The notes beneath the pieces are model-generated. The model ran no database searches. It saw only the letters and a program-made list of their open reading frames with translations, and had not been told where the DNA came from. This document shows, one piece after another, positions 61,167 through 64,000 of a stretch of 64,000 nucleotides of DNA. The first letter of the stretch is position 1; each line of letters starts with the position of its first letter. The translations under genes were made by a program, and so were the position numbers. This DNA is from Aquimarina algicola (GTDB lineage Bacteria; Bacteroidota; Bacteroidia; Flavobacteriales; Flavobacteriaceae), in NCBI RefSeq assembly GCF_006443095.1, contig NZ_VFWZ01000010.1:1-64000 (forward strand), written 5' to 3'.

Positions 61167-61358
61167 TTAGCAACCATTTATCCTCAAACAATCGCTAAAG
61201 CATGGCTCGAATGGAGTTGTTCTAGGGTCTGATAAACAAATTGCTCTGCAATTTTCTGTACAAGAAGGGAGACCAGACAGGCCACCAGTTATTTTGGTAT
61301 TTTCTTTACGAGTTAATTTTCGAAAATTTAACCTCTGTAGTTGTTTTAAGCTTTTCAT
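61167..61358 (-). CDS. Cys-rich double-glycine-leader peptide precursor 5
   Basis: The precursor has 63 residues. The leader is MKSLKQLQRLNFRKLTRKEN...ITGG, and the GG at positions 25-26 is the expected cleavage site for a C39-peptidase exporter. The 37-residue core has six cysteines with spacing C-x3-C-x3-C-x11-C-x3-C-x5-C. It is the last gene of a five-gene array read leftward and the most diverged after precursor 1. Inference: a disulfide-rich bacteriocin-like or signalling peptide. No exporter or modifying enzyme lies nearby. Confidence 0.8.
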   Translation of the reverse strand: MKSLKQLQRLNFRKLTRKENTKITGGLSGLPSCTENCRAICLSDPRTTPFEPCFSDCLRINGC

Positions 61359-61392
61359 GATCTTAATAAGTTTTTAGAGTTCGATTTTAAAT

Positions 61393-61593
61393 TTAGATTG
61401 GGCACCCCGCATTGGTTACACAATTATGGAAGCAAAAACTGTAATTGTCTCCACAACTTTGCTCACATGCGCATCGTATTGGACCGCAAGGACCATTACA
61501 ATTTGGTTCTCCAAACCCTCCATTAATAGTGGTTGCTTCACTTCTTTTTAAGATACGATAATCAGCATTTTTGAGTTTTTTAAAATTTGTCAT
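61393..61593 (-). CDS. Cys-rich double-glycine-leader peptide precursor 4
   Basis: The precursor has 66 residues. The leader MTNFKKLKNADYRILKRSEA ends TTINGG at residues 25-26, nearly identical to precursors 2 and 3. The core of 40 residues has eight cysteines; the last five keep the array's spacing (C-x3-C-x6-C-x3-C-x5-C), and the extra cysteines lie in an NCNGPCGPIRCAC insertion at its start. It is in the array between precursors 3 and 5 with gaps of about 34 bp. Confidence 0.82.
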   Translation of the reverse strand: MTNFKKLKNADYRILKRSEATTINGGFGEPNCNGPCGPIRCACEQSCGDNYSFCFHNCVTNAGCPI

Positions 61594-61626
61594 AATATTT
61601 GGTTTTAAGAGTTGTATTTTTTGAAA

Positions 61627-61809
61627 TTATACAGGACATCCAGCGGCATCCACACAAGAATAAAAACAGAAACTATAGTCATTACCACATCTGGATGCAC
61701 AATTAGCTCTGATTTCAGAACACGAATTTCTTCCTCCATTTATACAAACGGCTTCATTACGGTTTAATGTGCGATAATCAGCATTTTTAAGTTGTTTGAA
61801 ATTTGTCAT
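61627..61809 (-). CDS. Cys-rich double-glycine-leader peptide precursor 3
   Basis: The precursor has 60 residues. The leader MTNFKQLKNADYRTLNRNEA is followed by VCINGG (GG at 25-26), with one Cys inside the leader. The core of 34 residues has six cysteines in the pattern C-x6-C-x3-C-x6-C-x3-C-x5-C, ending GCPV. It is closest to precursor 2 in the core and to precursor 4 in the leader, as expected for tandem duplication. Activity is not known. Confidence 0.84.
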   Translation of the reverse strand: MTNFKQLKNADYRTLNRNEAVCINGGRNSCSEIRANCASRCGNDYSFCFYSCVDAAGCPV

Positions 61810-61841
61810 ATTATTTAGTTTTAAGGTTTAAAGAGTTGTTT

Positions 61842-62027
61842 TTAATACAAGGGGCATCCTGCATCATCCATACAAAAGAGAAAGCAATAACTCTGATCGT
61901 CACCACATTTTGATATACATTCATCCCTGATTACTGAACATGAAATTGCCCCTCCGTTTATATAAGAAGCTTCATTTCTCTTTAATATTCGATATTTAGC
62001 GGTTTTAAGTTTTTTAAAACTTGTCAT
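61842..62027 (-). CDS. Cys-rich double-glycine-leader peptide precursor 2
   Basis: The precursor has 61 residues. The leader MTSFKKLKTAKYRILKRNEA is followed by SYINGG (GG at 25-26). The 35-residue core has six cysteines with exactly the spacing of precursor 3 (6-3-6-3-5) and ends GCPLY. The core is acidic around CGDDQSYC. The TTAAAACC-type box lies just before the ATG, as in the other members. Confidence 0.84.
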   Translation of the reverse strand: MTSFKKLKTAKYRILKRNEASYINGGAISCSVIRDECISKCGDDQSYCFLFCMDDAGCPLY

Positions 62028-62084
62028 ATTGTTTGGTTTTAAGAATTAATATTTTAAGGTTATAAAGAAGATTCAGAAATAGTG

Positions 62085-62288
62085 CTAACCATTGTAGCAA
62101 CCGCCATTTCTTAAGCAAGGTATATAGCAGGCAAAAAATTCTGGTCTAGATGGAGATGCACATTGTATTTGGCAAGCATCTATGATATCAAAACAGTTAT
62201 TTTTAGTATGTCCGCCTAAAATATTTTTGGTTTCATTTCTGGAAAGTCGGCGATAATGCAATCTCCCCATTTTTTTGGATAATTTCAT
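62085..62288 (-). CDS. Cys-rich double-glycine-leader peptide precursor 1
   Basis: The precursor has 67 residues. It is the first gene of the array in the direction of transcription. The leader MKLSKKMGRLHYRRLSRNET ends NILGG (GG at 25-26). The 41-residue core has six cysteines spaced C-x6-C-x3-C-x10-C-x3-C-x5-C and ends GGCYNG. The promoter for the array should lie in the 111 bp upstream (62289-62399), which also contains a perfect palindrome. Confidence 0.82.
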   Translation of the reverse strand: MKLSKKMGRLHYRRLSRNETKNILGGHTKNNCFDIIDACQIQCASPSRPEFFACYIPCLRNGGCYNG

Positions 62289-62349
62289 GAGTAAGGTTTT
62301 AAAGTAATTTTATGATATTGAAAATAAGACTTTTATATCACAAAATCAC

Positions 62350-62365
62350 TTTATGAAATCATAAA
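62350..62365. promoter_or_regulatory. Palindrome upstream of the peptide array
   Basis: TTTATGA-AA-TCATAAA has perfect 7-bp arms and lies 62 bp before the first precursor's ATG. A partial copy (TTTTATGAT) occurs nearer the start codon at about 62307-62315. An operator role is plausible; the regulator is unknown. Confidence 0.45.
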
Positions 62366-62399
62366 ATAATCAGAAGAATTTTATTGTAATGTATATTTT

Positions 62400-63764
62400 T
62401 TATCCGATAATCCTTTTTAAAAAACGTAGCTTTTTCTCATTATACGGAGGATATTTAAAATTAGGCTCAATCAAAAATGGCTTTTGTAGCACGCTTTTTA
62501 GATGAGAAAACGCTTCGAATCCATATTTACCGTGATAATTACCAATCCCACTGTTTCCAACTCCTCCAAAAGGAAGTGTATGTTCTGTAAAATGCATGAC
62601 AGCATCGTTTATTGCACCTCCTCCAAATGAGATTTCATTCAGTATTTTGTTTTTGATATTTTTATTTTTGGTAAAAATATAGCAGGAGAGGGGTTTAGAA
62701 AGTGTTTTTACTTTTTGTATTGCTTCTTCAATTGTTTGATAAGGTATTGTAGGTAATATAGGACCAAAAATCTCGTCTTGCATCACCAAATCAGAAAATG
62801 AAGAATCCTTTAAAACAGTTGGAGAAATAGTCCTGTTTTCTTTGTCACAATCTCCCCCATAGAATACTTTGTCATGATCAATAAGCTCTGATAAACGATC
62901 AAAGTTTTTATGATTTATAATTTGAGTATAGTTGTGATTAGCTACATGATAATCGGCTTTTTCTATATAAGTTTTGATAGATGATAAAAGCTTTTCATAA
63001 ATTTCACCTTCTGCAAGTACATAATCCGGAGCGATACAAGTTTGTCCAGCATTTAAAAATTTGGCCCAAACCAGTCTTTTTGCTGTCATATCAATATTAG
63101 CATCTTTGGTAATGATAGCAGGGCTTTTTCCTCCAAGTTCTAAGGTAACAGGAGTAAGATGTTTTGCGGCTGCTTGGTATACAATTTTTCCTACAGCTAC
63201 ACTACCGGTAAAAAATATTTTGTCAAATTTAATATTGAGCAAAGCAGTTGTTTCTTCTACACTGCCTTCTACAACTTTGAAGAAATTTGGATCAAAATTC
63301 TCATTAATTAGCTTTGCCATTATTGCAGAGGTGCGAGCAGGTACTTCGCTTGGCTTTAGTATTACTGTACATCCGGCAGCAATAGCCGCAATAGCAGGAC
63401 ACAACGATAGCTGATAAGGATAGTTCCAGGCACCTATAATGAGAACAGAACCATAAGGTTCAGGGATTATATAATTCTTACCGGGAAGATTAGGTAAGCT
63501 TGTTCTAACTCTTTTCTTTCTTGCCCATTTTTTTACATTTGAAACAGCTAGATCAATTTCATGATAAATAATTGATAATTCAGTTACGTAAGTTTCAAAT
63601 TCAGACTTTTTAAAATCTTGATCTATTGCTTGATATAACTGAGTTTCATTAGCCTGTAAGATACTTTTAAGACGTTTTAATTCTTTACATCTAAAAGAAA
63701 TATCTTTTGTAGTGTTGGTTTCAAAAAACTGGCGCTGTTTATCAATAAGATCCTGATAATTCAT
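62400..63764 (-). CDS. Aldehyde dehydrogenase (class 3/fatty aldehyde type)
   Basis: The 454-residue NAD(P)-dependent enzyme oxidises aldehydes to acids. YGSVLIIGAWNYPYQLSLCPAIAAIAAGCTVILKPSEVPA binds the cofactor, FTGSVAVGKIV is the Gly-rich turn, LELGGKSP carries the general-base Glu (about 209) and FLNAGQTCIAPDYVL the nucleophilic Cys (about 243). The C-terminal FGGVGNSGIGNYHGKYGFEAFSHLKSV is typical of class 3 enzymes that lack the N-terminal extension, as does its 454-residue length. A sterol-desaturase-family gene lies upstream on the same strand 31 bp away, suggesting shared lipid aldehyde metabolism. Confidence 0.94.
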   Translation of the reverse strand: MNYQDLIDKQRQFFETNTTKDISFRCKELKRLKSILQANETQLYQAIDQDFKKSEFETYVTELSIIYHEIDLAVSNVKKWARKKRVRTSLPNLPGKNYIIPEPYGSVLIIGAWNYPYQLSLCPAIAAIAAGCTVILKPSEVPARTSAIMAKLINENFDPNFFKVVEGSVEETTALLNIKFDKIFFTGSVAVGKIVYQAAAKHLTPVTLELGGKSPAIITKDANIDMTAKRLVWAKFLNAGQTCIAPDYVLAEGEIYEKLLSSIKTYIEKADYHVANHNYTQIINHKNFDRLSELIDHDKVFYGGDCDKENRTISPTVLKDSSFSDLVMQDEIFGPILPTIPYQTIEEAIQKVKTLSKPLSCYIFTKNKNIKNKILNEISFGGGAINDAVMHFTEHTLPFGGVGNSGIGNYHGKYGFEAFSHLKSVLQKPFLIEPNFKYPPYNEKKLRFLKRIIG

Positions 63765-63795
63765 GTTATTAGCATTTAAGAGTTGTAATCTGCAA

Positions 63796-64000
63796 TTAAC
63801 TTACGGTTGCTATTTTTGTTCCTTTTGCTTCTTTTGTTTTTTTTAATTTCAGTTGTCGTTGCATTTGCTTAACAGTCAGTGTACTACCATCATGACTCCA
63901 ACCGGGAGGGCCAAAAATATACATAAATTTGTGATACCAGTTTTTTGACTTTTTGGTGTCGTTCCAAATATCTTTGTACTCATGTGTTAAGATAACCCAG
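63796..64000 (-). CDS. Sterol desaturase/fatty acid hydroxylase family protein, C-terminal end
   Basis: Only the last 68 residues are in the window. The frame ends at TAA 63796-63798. The segment WYHKFMYIFGPPGWSHDGSTLTVKQMQRQ matches the C-terminal tail of sterol-desaturase-superfamily di-iron membrane proteins, where FGPPGWSHDGS is a recurrent motif, followed by a Lys-rich end. The histidine boxes and helices lie outside the window. It is 31 bp upstream of the aldehyde dehydrogenase gene and probably co-transcribed. Confidence 0.72.
   Translation of the reverse strand, partial: WVILTHEYKDIWNDTKKSKNWYHKFMYIFGPPGWSHDGSTLTVKQMQRQLKLKKTKEAKGTKIATVS

Overview
The window comes from a marine member of the Flavobacteriaceae (Bacteroidota), probably Aquimarina or a close relative. 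The genus is an inference. The evidence is strongly AT-rich DNA, Bacteroidota-type -7 promoter elements (TAnnTTTG), genes mostly without Shine-Dalgarno sites, many lipoproteins with IxSC-type lipoboxes, a type IX secretion (T9SS) sorting tail on a GH16 glycanase, and families largely confined to this phylum (DUF6702, DUF2490, WG-repeat proteins).

Layout. 1-1.6 kb: start of a large secreted repeat protein running off the left edge, with about eleven 105-bp repeats. 1.86-1.94 kb: tRNA-Gly(UCC) and its terminator. 2.1-9.9 kb: a glycosylation island of three tandem TMTC-like membrane glycosyltransferases with TPR tails, a SAM methyltransferase and a GtrB/DPM1-like glycosyltransferase. 9.9-11.5 kb: glutaminase and peptidase E. 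11.6-18.6 kb: cell-envelope proteins, an M1 peptidase, TatA and a subtilase lipoprotein. 18.7-23.7 kb: O-methyltransferase, kynureninase, AraC regulator, MFS carrier, lipoprotein. 23.8-31.9 kb: small redox and stress genes (DJ-1/PfpI, Crp/Fnr, cupredoxin, AhpD-like), DoxX, an AraC regulator and an amidohydrolase-TPR lipoprotein. 32.0-37.6 kb: a WG-repeat protein with a decayed, internally deleted copy beside it, azoreductase, a Crp/Fnr regulator and a three-gene lipoprotein/NTF2 operon. 38.3-41.3 kb: secreted GH16 agarase-like enzyme and an EndoH/F-like GH18 lipoprotein separated by inverted-repeat-rich DNA. 41.8-45.2 kb: a 28-bp perfect palindrome before a Crp/Fnr gene, then membrane proteins. 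45.8-53.6 kb: AraC-SDR-DUF1330-like cluster, MORN-like lipoprotein, DUF695 protein and a serine hydrolase. 53.7-57.8 kb: a four-gene operon of cNMP-domain histidine kinase, receiver/glutaredoxin-like/thioredoxin-reductase-like fusion, UBP zinc finger and SAP/DUF6434 protein. 58.0-61.1 kb: flavin reductase, methyltransferase and kynurenine 3-monooxygenase. 61.2-62.3 kb: five tandem Cys-rich double-glycine-leader peptide genes. 62.4-64 kb: aldehyde dehydrogenase and the C-terminal end of a sterol-desaturase-family protein.

Two systems deserve most attention. The first is the five-peptide array: each precursor has a conserved leader ending in GG and a core with a CxxxC...CxxxC-x5-C cysteine pattern, and no modification or export gene is visible nearby. 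The second is the kinase/flavoprotein operon, where the flavoprotein has a receiver domain but has lost both dithiol centres expected from its glutaredoxin-like and thioredoxin-reductase-like parts, and is followed by a UBP zinc-finger gene. Kynureninase and kynurenine monooxygenase together indicate oxidative tryptophan catabolism to 3-hydroxyanthranilate, although the genes sit 39 kb apart.
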